Source: Mucilaginibacter sabulilitoris
Lineage (GTDB): Bacteria; Bacteroidota; Bacteroidia; Sphingobacteriales; Sphingobacteriaceae
Length of the DNA: 64,000 nt
Assembly: GCF_034262375.1 (NCBI RefSeq)
Contig: NZ_CP139558.1
Span: 1,922,001 to 1,986,000, forward strand
Reading direction: 5' to 3'
The position numbers and the translations under genes are program-made. The notes beneath the pieces are model-generated. The model was given only the letters and a program-made list of their open reading frames with translations. It ran no database searches and was not told where the DNA came from. Shown here one piece after another: positions 7,912 through 16,236 of this stretch. Position 1 is the first letter of the stretch; every line of letters starts with the position of its first letter.

Positions 7912-10900
7912 ATGAAAAAGCTTTACTTTATCTTTCTCTCCATGCTAATTATTGGGGTTGCACAAGTTGCCAAAGCGCAAATTACAACCTCTTTAGTAAG
8001 CGGAAAAGTCACCGATCAAAAAGGCGTAACCCTGCCCGGAGTAACCGTAACCGTACTTAGTACAAGTACCGGAACACGCTACGGAGCACAAACAAACGCT
8101 GATGGTCGTTACACAATTGCAAACATTAACCCAGGCGGTCCTTACACCGTTTCTGCCTCTTTCGTTGGGTTTAAAAAAGACGAAAGAACAAACATTACCC
8201 TGAGTCTTGGTGCTACCACCTTTAATTTTGCTTTGGCCGATGAAACTACAGCCTTAAAGGAGGTGAAAGTTACAGCCAATGCAGGCGGTACTAAAACAGG
8301 TGCAAGTACCCGTATTAACCAAAACCAGATCCGCACTGCGCCTTCTATTAACCGCAGTTTACAGGATTTAACCAGGAACACCCCTCAAAGTAATAATAAC
8401 TCATTCCAGGGAACAAACTACCGTTATAATAACGTAACCCTTGATGGTGCTATTAATAACGACGCGATTGGTTTTAGCCCATCATTAGGCGGCCAGAACA
8501 ACGCATCTGGTCAGGTGGGTAGCAGTACCCGTACAAGCCCGGTATCGTTAGACGCGATTCAGGATATACAAGTATTGGTTGCCCCTTATGATATTAAAAT
8601 TGGTAACGTATTGGGTGGTAGTATCAACGCAGTAACCCGTAGCGGTACCAATGACTTTACCGGTTCGGTATACGGATTTGGCCGTGGCGCGTTTTTGGTA
8701 GGTCCTAATAATGCTGCTGCTGCATCTGGTGGTGACGGTTCAAAATTACCATCTGACTTTCATGATTATCAAACCGGTATCCGTGTTGGTTTACCGATCA
8801 TCAAAAACAAATTATTCTTCTTCACCAACGAGGAAATCGCCCGTCGTGTTGATCCGGTTATCGCAGGTGCTGGTACAAACGGATCATCAAAGATCCTAAG
8901 CTTACAGGATGCTCAGAATTTAGCGGCCGCGTTTACTAAATTTTCAGGTTTAGATCCGGGTACTTATAACAATACCACGATCTTCTCAAACTCTAACAAG
9001 TTTTTTAACCGTTTAGACTGGAATATCGACGATCACAACCAGTTAACTATTCGTAATAATACCATCACCTCAAAAGCTACTAACTTAGAGCGCGATCAGC
9101 AAAACTTCCGTTTTGGAGGTATTGATTATACCTCACATAATAACTCAACATCAACTGTGGCGGAGTTAAAATCAAGGTTTTCAAATAACGTGAGCAATAG
9201 CTTAGTATTAGGTTATTCAAACGTTCATGACTACCGCGATCCTAACTCGAACCCTGCTTTGCCGCAAATCGAGATCACAGGCCGTGCCCCTGGTACAACT
9301 ATATTTATGGGTACCGACCGTGAGGCTGCCATATTTGATATGCACCAGAAAACAGCTGAGTTTACTGACAACTTAACCTGGACTAAAGGCAAACATACCT
9401 TTACTTTTGGTACGCACAATGAGTTTTATAATATTACCTACAACTTTGTAAACGCATGGAACGGAAGGCTTGCTTACAGCAGCATTGAAGATTTTATCAA
9501 CAATAACCCTAACCGTGTGCGTGCTAACTTTAACTATACTGATAACACACGCGACTATATCTTAGCTAACCCATCGGCTCAGTTTAAAGTTAATCTGATG
9601 AGCTTATATGGTCAGGATGAAATTCAGTTAACTGATAATTTCAAATTGACCGTAGCATTACGTGCTGATTATGCTGGTGTACCAAACAAACAACCATTGA
9701 GCCCAAAAACTACCAATGCTCCGGTTGATCCTAACTATGGTACCACCTATACCTATACCAAACCAAGAGACATCAAACAAAACTATTTGAACAACGTAGA
9801 ATTTAATCCGCGCGTATCATTTAACTATGATGTAAATGGTGATCAAAGCGTTATTTTACGCGGTGGTAGCGGCTTGTTTACCGGCCGTGTTCCGTTTGCA
9901 TGGTTTGGTTACGCGTTTTACAACAATGGTGTTACTTATGGTGCTTATGATAACAAATCTTCGTCAAAAGCATTTGTGCCAGGAACAAATCCGGTACAAG
10001 CGCCTGCCAACGGTGGTTTAAACTTTGTTAATCAGCAAGGTTTCAATACAACACCCAATGGTTCTACCCAGGTGGATATGATTGACAATAACTTTAAAAT
10101 GCCACAGGTATGGAGAAGCAGCTTAGCTGTTGATTATACTACTGACGACCAGTGGAAATTTACTGCCGAAGGTATCTATACCAAAGTTATTCATGACTTG
10201 AAGTTTCAGCAGGTAAATACTAAGGATAGCGTAACTTATTATCCTTATGATACCCAGCACCAGCAGCCTATATTTATAAACAAAGGTATTAACCCATCAT
10301 ATACCAATGCTTATTTACTGTCAAACACCAGCGAAGGTTACCGTTACAGCGCAACGGTACAGGTAGGTAAATTCACCCAGTTTGATCCAAAGAATGCTTT
10401 AAACTTTTCAGTTGCCTATACTTATGGACATTCTAAAGACGTTACCAACGGTATCCGTAACTCAATGGAATCAAACTGGCAGTTAAACCAGGCTTTAAAC
10501 CCTAATAACCCGGGCCTGGCAAACTCAAACTTTGATATCCGTCACCGCATTGTTTCAAACGTGAACTTTAAGCACGATTGGGATGTGGAACATAACTACA
10601 CAGCTAACTTTACATTCTTCTTTAGCGCTCAAAGTGGTAACCCATATACCTTTGATACTTACCCGAATGCTATTGACGGAACAGGACAGCAATTGAGCTT
10701 AGCTTATATCCCTAACAAAGGCGAAACTGCTAAATTTATTGTTGACCAGGTTGATAAAAAGACTGGTACAGTGATACAAACCGCCGCTCAACAAGTTGCT
10801 GCTTTTGACGCATTTATTGATAACAATAAATACTTAAGCAGCCGTCGTGGTCAGTTTACTGAGCGTAATGAAGCTTTTACTCCATGGAATAACCAGCTTG

Positions 10901-11226
10901 ACTTCCGTTTTACTCAAGACTTTAAATTTGGTGGTAAACACAAACAGATGATCACCTTTACTTATGACATCATCAACCTTACCAACTTATTGAACAAAAA
11001 ATGGGGTCAGTATTATTTCTCGGCCAATACATTTAACTCTTCAGCAAGCGTTGGTTTAACTCCGGTAAGCGCCTTGCCAGGAGCAAATGGCGGTCCTGCT
11101 TTTGTTAAGAATGGTAATGTTACAGCTTACCCAACTTACAATTTTACAAACCCAGGTTTACCGTACTCAGTTGATTTGTTTGCTTCGCGCTGGCAAATGC
11201 AGTTTGGTGTACGTTACAGCTGGTAA
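7912..11226 (+). CDS. TonB-dependent receptor with N-terminal carboxypeptidase-like domain
   Basis: This is a large outer-membrane receptor of 1104 residues, with a signal peptide (about 1-22, ending AKAQ), a CarboxypepD_reg-like beta-sandwich (about 28-110, SGKVTDQKGVTLPGVTVTVL), a plug (about 115-250, with YNNVTLDGA and GGSINAVTRSGTN) and a 22-strand-type barrel ending in MQFGVRYSW. Plug and barrel sequence resemble the OmpA/Oar-like receptors rather than SusC. There is no SusD partner, and the gene stands alone between two transcription breaks. It likely imports a ligand energised by TonB, or acts as an adhesion-related Oar-type protein; the ligand cannot be read from sequence. GTTAACAT-type repeats and an AACCTTTG element (7886-7893) precede it and may be a weak promoter. 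Confidence 0.93.
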   Translation: MKKLYFIFLSMLIIGVAQVAKAQITTSLVSGKVTDQKGVTLPGVTVTVLSTSTGTRYGAQTNADGRYTIANINPGGPYTVSASFVGFKKDERTNITLSLGATTFNFALADETTALKEVKVTANAGGTKTGASTRINQNQIRTAPSINRSLQDLTRNTPQSNNNSFQGTNYRYNNVTLDGAINNDAIGFSPSLGGQNNASGQVGSSTRTSPVSLDAIQDIQVLVAPYDIKIGNVLGGSINAVTRSGTNDFTGSVYGFGRGAFLVGPNNAAAASGGDGSKLPSDFHDYQTGIRVGLPIIKNKLFFFTNEEIARRVDPVIAGAGTNGSSKILSLQDAQNLAAAFTKFSGLDPGTYNNTTIFSNSNKFFNRLDWNIDDHNQLTIRNNTITSKATNLERDQQNFRFGGIDYTSHNNSTSTVAELKSRFSNNVSNSLVLGYSNVHDYRDPNSNPALPQIEITGRAPGTTIFMGTDREAAIFDMHQKTAEFTDNLTWTKGKHTFTFGTHNEFYNITYNFVNAWNGRLAYSSIEDFINNNPNRVRANFNYTDNTRDYILANPSAQFKVNLMSLYGQDEIQLTDNFKLTVALRADYAGVPNKQPLSPKTTNAPVDPNYGTTYTYTKPRDIKQNYLNNVEFNPRVSFNYDVNGDQSVILRGGSGLFTGRVPFAWFGYAFYNNGVTYGAYDNKSSSKAFVPGTNPVQAPANGGLNFVNQQGFNTTPNGSTQVDMIDNNFKMPQVWRSSLAVDYTTDDQWKFTAEGIYTKVIHDLKFQQVNTKDSVTYYPYDTQHQQPIFINKGINPSYTNAYLLSNTSEGYRYSATVQVGKFTQFDPKNALNFSVAYTYGHSKDVTNGIRNSMESNWQLNQALNPNNPGLANSNFDIRHRIVSNVNFKHDWDVEHNYTANFTFFFSAQSGNPYTFDTYPNAIDGTGQQLSLAYIPNKGETAKFIVDQVDKKTGTVIQTAAQQVAAFDAFIDNNKYLSSRRGQFTERNEAFTPWNNQLDFRFTQDFKFGGKHKQMITFTYDIINLTNLLNKKWGQYYFSANTFNSSASVGLTPVSALPGANGGPAFVKNGNVTAYPTYNFTNPGLPYSVDLFASRWQMQFGVRYSW

Positions 11227-11251
11227 TACCGAACAAAACTAAACTAAATAC

Positions 11252-11283
11252 AGCCCTGCCAAATTAACTGGCAGGGCTTTTTA
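11252..11283 (+). terminator. Terminator of the solitary TonB-dependent receptor
   Basis: A 10-bp perfect GC-rich stem (11252-11261 with 11269-11278), a 7-base loop and a following T tract. It separates the receptor from the convergent permease gene. Confidence 0.92.
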
Positions 11284-11307
11284 TATTTTATAAAAAAGGA
11301 TTTATTA

Positions 11308-12738
11308 TTATAATTGTTTGTCACGAGGGGCTCCGTATTGCTTTCTAAAATACAGGTAAAAAGGTGCGCCGCTTAAAATAAGCAACAATCCAATCAATGA
11401 GGCCTTTGTCTGCGTAATTGCAGTATTGACGATAAGTGTAAGGCAAAATAATATGATAATGTACGGAACTACCGGATAGCCAATAACTTTTGAGGTGATA
11501 ACTTTTTTTCTTTTCATCTTAACCAGACCCCATGCAGTAAGCGCAAAAAAGGCGTAAGAGGCAAAAATAACAAGATCGGTAATTTGATCAAACGTGCCAC
11601 TGCACACCAATATGATGCTCCATATTGCAGTATAAAGCAGCGAAATATGCGGTGTGCGGAAGGTAGGATGCACCTGTGCTGCGCCTTTAAAAAAAACATT
11701 TTCCTGTGCCATGCGGAAGAACACCCGTGGATTGGAGATTATAGTACCGTTAAGCGCCCCAAAGGTTGATACCATGATCAATACTGCTATGATCACAGAT
11801 CCGGCTTTACCCATTAAAACACCCGCGACTTCTGCAGCTGCTATTTTATTTGTTCCCAGCGCAGCCAGCCGCGATACAGGTAGCACGTTCATATAGGCGT
11901 AGTTAAGCAGCACATATAAAGTCATGGCTATGCCTACGCCTCCAATAATAGCCAGCGGGATATTACGCTTCGGATTTTTGATTTCGCCGGTTACAAACGT
12001 AATGTTTATCCACCCATCATAAGCCCAAAGAGCGCTGAGCATAGCGCCAAATAAACCGCTAAATAAGGCTGTACCGCCTGGCGGCAGCGTTTGTATGGTG
12101 TTAACGTTACTGTCAGCAACCGGATGATTTGAATACAATAAGCTGGCTATAATTAACAGCAGGATACCCACTATTTTGGCGCTGGTAACAATGTTATTCA
12201 AAATGCCGGCCTTGTTTACCCCAATATAGTTTACCCAGGTTAACAGGATTATAGCAAGTACCGCCACTATTTTGACACCCGAATCGGCAAAGGGGAAAAC
12301 AGCGGTACCTATGCCGATATCCTTAAAGGCATATAAGGGTTCGTAAACAGGAAGCAGGGTATTAACCGATTGCGCAAATACAAAAGCCAGCGCGGCCACG
12401 GCTCCCGTGCCTACTATGGTAAAAGTAGTCCACCCGAATAAAAAGGCTATAAAATCACCATAGATCAATCGCAGATACTCGTAAACGCCACCAGTTTGGG
12501 TTGTCATGGTGGCCAGCCCAGCATAAGTAAATGCTCCAAGCATTGTAATAACACCCGCAATAATCCACGCCAGCAGAATGTACGTTTCATTATGCAGCGT
12601 TTGCGCCATGGGGACAACCTTTTTAAATACTCCCGAACCTATCATAATACCGGCCACCAATAAAATTGCGGTAGGCAAGCCAAGTACCTGCTTTAAATTC
12701 GGGGACCCTGTTTTTTTATCGGATAGGTTTTCTGTCAT
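11308..12738 (-). CDS. APC-family amino acid permease
   Basis: Inner-membrane amino acid transporter of the APC superfamily, with about 12 hydrophobic helices. The first helix has the family motif GIMIGSGVF, and later segments include GWINITFVTGEIKNPKRNIPLA, the conserved consensus amphipathic region after helix 5-6. The start chosen is the ATG at 12738, giving 476 residues (MTENLSDKKTGS). An upstream ATG at 12810 would add 24 residues that read into the inverted repeat of an inserted element and are not family-like. Substrate is likely a neutral amino acid or an exchange pair, but this is only a family-level inference. It lies downstream of the olsF-like gene on the same strand, behind a terminator interrupted by a MITE-like element. 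Confidence 0.93.
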   Translation of the reverse strand: MTENLSDKKTGSPNLKQVLGLPTAILLVAGIMIGSGVFKKVVPMAQTLHNETYILLAWIIAGVITMLGAFTYAGLATMTTQTGGVYEYLRLIYGDFIAFLFGWTTFTIVGTGAVAALAFVFAQSVNTLLPVYEPLYAFKDIGIGTAVFPFADSGVKIVAVLAIILLTWVNYIGVNKAGILNNIVTSAKIVGILLLIIASLLYSNHPVADSNVNTIQTLPPGGTALFSGLFGAMLSALWAYDGWINITFVTGEIKNPKRNIPLAIIGGVGIAMTLYVLLNYAYMNVLPVSRLAALGTNKIAAAEVAGVLMGKAGSVIIAVLIMVSTFGALNGTIISNPRVFFRMAQENVFFKGAAQVHPTFRTPHISLLYTAIWSIILVCSGTFDQITDLVIFASYAFFALTAWGLVKMKRKKVITSKVIGYPVVPYIIILFCLTLIVNTAITQTKASLIGLLLILSGAPFYLYFRKQYGAPRDKQL

Positions 12739-12784
12739 GTTGCGGGAGAATATTGTTACCGCAATATATTCAATTTCAAGCAAA

Positions 12785-13017
12785 AAGCCCTGCTGGTTTA
12801 TGGAGGGCACTGAAAAAGTCCAATTAATATGTGAGGTAAAAAGGAGGGCTTAAAAAAATCAATTTGATACGTTGAGAATCGTTTATACGACTCGGCGATG
12901 AGACTTGTAGGCCTATAAGACAAGGAAAAGGGGGTGTTCGTGCTTATTGAACAACCCCTTCATTTTTGCCGGATTTTCCGGGACTTTTTCAGTGCCCTCG
13001 GTTTATGAGCAGGGCTT
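12785..13017 (-). terminator. Ancestral terminator split by a MITE-like insertion
   Basis: Removing the insertion and one copy of its 8-bp duplication restores a perfect hairpin. The 10-base arms are 12785-12794 (AAGCCCTGCT) and 13008-13017 (AGCAGGGCTT), around the loop GGTTTATG. Read on the minus strand the stem runs into TTTTT, so it would have ended transcription of the olsF-like gene before the permease. Confidence 0.7.
12803..12999. mobile_element. MITE-like element, 197 bp, 19-bp perfect TIRs and 8-bp TSD
   Basis: The ends 12803-12821 and 12981-12999 are perfect 19-bp inverted repeats (GAGGGCACTGAAAAAGTCC at the left). The element is bordered by the identical octamer GGTTTATG at 12795-12802 and 13000-13007, an 8-bp target duplication. 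It has no transposase gene, so it is non-autonomous. Inside lies a hairpin (12928-12938 with 12949-12960). Read on the minus strand this is followed by TTTTCC, so it may replace the terminator the insertion disrupted. An 8-bp duplication is compatible with several IS families; I cannot name the parent. Confidence 0.8.
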
Positions 13018-13061
13018 TCGCTTAAATGGATGTGGCACACGTTGTGTGTGGCGGGCCATTA

Positions 13062-14816
13062 TTAAAGATTCTTGCCTAATTTTTCTAAAATATCCTGGGG
13101 AACTTTTTCAAGATCGAGCACCAGGAAACCATCCAGGCAATCGGCAAACTTAGGGTCGATGTTAAAGCTGATGATCTTGGCATTTAGCGCAATGTATTGG
13201 CGCAGCAGTACCGGAACTTTCATGTTACGGGTCTCTACTTCCGATATCAAGTTGTCCAACCCCTTAAAGGTATCTTCGCCGGCCATCAGCAGGTCGGTAT
13301 CTATCTTGGCAAAATCAACCTTGAATTTTTTACGCGGTTTTACATACTGCGCCATTTCGTGGTCAAAATGATTGCGGTTAATGTAATCAACAATAAGCGA
13401 TTTGGAGAACTTAGAGAACGAATTACTAATACTCACCGGCCCGATGAGATACCTGTACCTCGGGTTATCAATCAGAAACTTTAAAATACCTTTCCATAGC
13501 AAGAATAGCGGCAGGGGTTTGGTCTGGTATTCTTTACGTATCCAGGAACGGCCAAGTTCAAGGCTGCGGCGTAGCACCGGGGTAAACTGGCTTTTAAGCT
13601 TAAACAGTTCAGTAATGTAGAAGCCATTTTTACCTACACTGTAAAAAATTTCATCGCCAAGGCCAATTCTGTAAGCGCCTACTATCATTTTAGCTTCAAA
13701 ATCCCAGATAAACAGGTGATGATAATAAATATCATACTCATCCAGATCAATAGCCTTATTAGTTCCCTCGCCAACCTCTCTGAAGGTTACCTCGCGCAGG
13801 CGACCAATTTCGCGTATCACATTGGGTATGGCAGATGTGGGCACTATGAATACTTCATAGTTCTTCTCTGTCCAAATTTTATAATTGTCACGAAGCGGGG
13901 CTATTTCCTTGTCCAATACGTCGGCACTAATTTCGGTAGCAACATTTTCCGGCAGCCGTTTTATCTTAAACAGGTTACGCGGACTAAACAATTTCTTTTC
14001 TTCCTCCAGCCCGGTGCCAAGCGCATAAGTACGGGCTCGTAAAAAATTGAGCAGTTTGGCGCTGTTGTTATGATCGGGGATATCCTCTACATTAATAGGC
14101 TTGCCAATACGAAGCTTAATGGTGTGCCCGTGCTTGTTAAACAATTCAGACGGTAGTTTAGCCGTGCGTAAGGCAGGGTGTATGAGGCTCAGTAAATTAA
14201 ACAACAGGCCATTGTTGCCATGAAAATAAATAGGTACAACTGGCACCTTGGCCTTGGCTATTATTTTGCCTACCACAGGGTGCCAAAGGCGATCGGTTAC
14301 CTGTTTTTGTTCAACCTTAAAGGTTGATACTTCACCGGCAGGGAAAATACCTATTGGCGTGCCGTTGTTTAAAAGCTCCAGCGTGTTTTTTAAACCGCTG
14401 ATGCTTGATGAATGTTCAACGTTTTCAAATGGGTTTACGGCTATAAAGTAATCACTCAGATTGGGGATCTTTTTGAGCAGGAAGTTGGCCATCAGCTTGG
14501 CATCGGGCCTCACCATACACAGTATTTTTAACAGCACCATGCCCTCAATACCACCATAAGGGTGGTTGGCAATGGCAACAAAGCTACCGGTTTTAGGTAT
14601 GTTTCTTAATTCGCGCTCGTCAAACTCAATATCAATACCGCAGCCTTCTAAAATAGCATCAACAAACTCGGGGCCCTGTTTTGGCTGTGCCTGGGCAAAA
14701 AGTTCGTTAACCTGGTTTATTTTCATTAGTTCCATCAATAAAGCGGCCAGGCCCGGCATCTTCAACTTATCCAGTTTGGTGGCTTTGGCAAACTCTTCGG
14801 TGGTTATTACTTTCAT
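13062..14816 (-). CDS. olsF: OlsF-like bifunctional acyltransferase (ornithine/aminolipid synthesis)
   Basis: The 584-residue protein joins two acyltransferase domains. The N-terminal half (about 70-270) is a lysophospholipid acyltransferase (PlsC-like) with FVAIANHPYGGIEG (His85) and the later FPAGEVS motif (158-164). The C-terminal half (about 325-500) resembles the GNAT/hemolysin N-acyltransferases, with REVTFREVGEGTN and LGRSWIRKEYQ. This order is that of OlsF, known from Serratia and Flavobacterium, which makes ornithine lipids by N-acylation (C-terminal domain) and O-acylation (N-terminal domain). The H(X)nD box carries Glu91 in place of the usual Asp. It acts at the cytoplasmic membrane face. 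The gene is monocistronic on the minus strand, with a terminator region downstream. A related amino-acid lipid such as a glycine lipid is an alternative product. Confidence 0.82.
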   Translation of the reverse strand: MKVITTEEFAKATKLDKLKMPGLAALLMELMKINQVNELFAQAQPKQGPEFVDAILEGCGIDIEFDERELRNIPKTGSFVAIANHPYGGIEGMVLLKILCMVRPDAKLMANFLLKKIPNLSDYFIAVNPFENVEHSSSISGLKNTLELLNNGTPIGIFPAGEVSTFKVEQKQVTDRLWHPVVGKIIAKAKVPVVPIYFHGNNGLLFNLLSLIHPALRTAKLPSELFNKHGHTIKLRIGKPINVEDIPDHNNSAKLLNFLRARTYALGTGLEEEKKLFSPRNLFKIKRLPENVATEISADVLDKEIAPLRDNYKIWTEKNYEVFIVPTSAIPNVIREIGRLREVTFREVGEGTNKAIDLDEYDIYYHHLFIWDFEAKMIVGAYRIGLGDEIFYSVGKNGFYITELFKLKSQFTPVLRRSLELGRSWIRKEYQTKPLPLFLLWKGILKFLIDNPRYRYLIGPVSISNSFSKFSKSLIVDYINRNHFDHEMAQYVKPRKKFKVDFAKIDTDLLMAGEDTFKGLDNLISEVETRNMKVPVLLRQYIALNAKIISFNIDPKFADCLDGFLVLDLEKVPQDILEKLGKNL

Positions 14817-14892
14817 TTATAAAAAGGGTGTTTTAATTAACTTATAAATATCCTGAAATTTTCTTTATTTTAACAATTGATAAATGCTATAA

Positions 14893-15075
14893 ATGAAGGC
14901 ATATATAAAAAGCCACTTGTCTGTAACCAAAAAAGAATGGAACGGAATGGTAGTATTTATTATTTTAATTGCATTGGTTTTAGCAGCGCCTTACGTTTAT
15001 CAAACGTTTCGCAAAGATAGGATAATAAACTTTAATGAGTTTGATAAAGCTCTTATCCTAAATAAACCACTTTAA
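14893..15075 (+). pseudogene. Truncated ComEA-like protein (N-terminal anchor only)
   Basis: Sixty codons read MKAYIKSHLSVTKKEWNGMV, then one transmembrane helix (about 20-37), then a short basic tail ending at a stop. The N-terminal KSHLSVTKKEWNG plus membrane helix resembles the start of Bacteroidota ComEA-type helix-hairpin-helix DNA-uptake proteins. These normally continue with a linker and repeated HhH motifs, none of which is present here or in the next kilobase. I therefore read it as a truncated remnant. It could instead be a genuine small membrane protein. Confidence 0.5.
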
Positions 15076-16236
15076 GTGCCCCGGTTCGCATTCGCAAAAA
15101 GGCACCCTTGCCACACGAAGGTCATAGGATAAATTTCCATAAAGTCATACACAGCATACCACAATATCGAACCACCTATTAGATTAGGCGCCTAGTTTCA
15201 ACGCGCTAGAGTACATTTGGTAATCCCTCAATGGGCGAAAATCGAATTGTCTTCTTTCGGTGGGCTGTATACCACATCCTATTCAGCAGTTTAGCACTAC
15301 TGCATTTTGGCAAAAGAAACACAAGGTGATAAAGGCACTAATAGGTGGATAAATGAATGGATTAAAACATCAGTACAATAGTTTTATATTGTATTCAACG
15401 TTCACTACCCGTTAAAAGGTCTTTTAGTATAGAGAATTTACGAACAGAGACTTTGGTTTATGTATATTGTCAATTTAATGCATGTAAATTGTAAGTCTGC
15501 CTGTGATTTTATAAGGGCGCTTTGGGAGCCTATAGTTTATCTAATAGCAAAAAAGCCTATGTAGAGATCTCGAATAAAAATGCGAATGGAGCAACCGTGG
15601 CTAATGCGGTGCTTTTGTATCTATGAAATAGCTCTGCCTTTTACGCGAGGGCAGATCATCCCTGGTGGGTGCTAATCAATGCCTGCCGAAAGGCGGCATT
15701 GATTAGTATTAAGCAAAGACCATGACTTGCGATAGACCAGCTAAATAAATCTGGATAACCTCAATTAGGAACAATTTCTACGCACTACCGGCTAGCAGGG
15801 GCAGACGCTTTCCTATGGATTGTTTTCTGAAAGCGTAAGATTTTTATACCTAATACACCAGCTGTCCGGAGAGGTGAGCGTTGAGGCAGGGTTTGTGCGC
15901 TATTCGAATGTTTCCGCCGGTTATGCTGAAGAAAAGAACAAATTAACCCAACAACAAGAGTCAAGCGCAAGGCTGATCAACCGATGGGCCAAGTGCATGT
16001 ACGGGAACAGTTAAGGAATGTACGATAATTTATAGCAGCCGGTCAGCGTTAAAAATCCCAATGCCACTTACCTGCACTGCCGGAGGCTGTATTCAACATA
16101 TTTCCACGCTGGCTTCTCAATTTGTACACAATTAAGTATCAAAATAGATATTTAATAGTGGTTACGGCCGGTTTTTGATATCTTTTTGGCAATTTTAGCT
16201 ATCATTCTTGCCAGATAGTGCGCTGGAAAATAATAC
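15076..16236. other. Gene-poor stretch of about 1.16 kb
   Basis: No convincing protein gene is visible on either strand; the longest frames (for example 15820-16014) match nothing I recognise and lack coding character. One striking feature is a long hairpin at 15672-15706, listed separately. The position after a truncated gene and before a damaged polysaccharide locus suggests decayed DNA. Confidence 0.55.
15672..15706. repeat. Long hairpin with GAAA tetraloop
   Basis: Arms 15672-15683 and 15695-15706 are perfectly complementary over 12 bp. Inside, GCC-GAAA-GGC adds three pairs and a GNRA-type tetraloop, with a single bulged T. That makes 15 base pairs with one bulge and no T tract on either side, so it is not a typical terminator. 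It could be a REP-like or recombination-associated hairpin or part of a structured RNA. Confidence 0.6.

Noticed and set aside
12739-12810. N-terminal extension of the permease from the ATG at 12810
   Set aside because: The extra 24 residues derive partly from the terminator arm and the MITE end, and families of this kind start close to the ATG at 12738.
12785-13017. Invertible promoter flanked by inverted repeats
   Set aside because: At first the 37-base inverted arms looked like phase-variation sites. The central octamer, however, is in direct orientation and directly abuts the 19-bp ends, which fits a target-site duplication in a hairpin loop better. No invertase gene is nearby.
12947-13153. 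Open frame on the plus strand across the MITE and the end of the olsF-like gene
   Set aside because: It runs through the inverted repeat of the inserted element and antisense to a real gene; no family resemblance.
15076-15105. Possible tRNA-like TTCG arm and GTGCC/GGCAC stem
   Set aside because: Only a 5-bp stem, no acceptor stem, no anticodon arm and no CCA-proximal pairing; not a tRNA.
15820-16014. 64-codon frame in the gene-poor stretch
   Set aside because: No family match that I can recognise and no upstream signals; likely chance or a decayed remnant.
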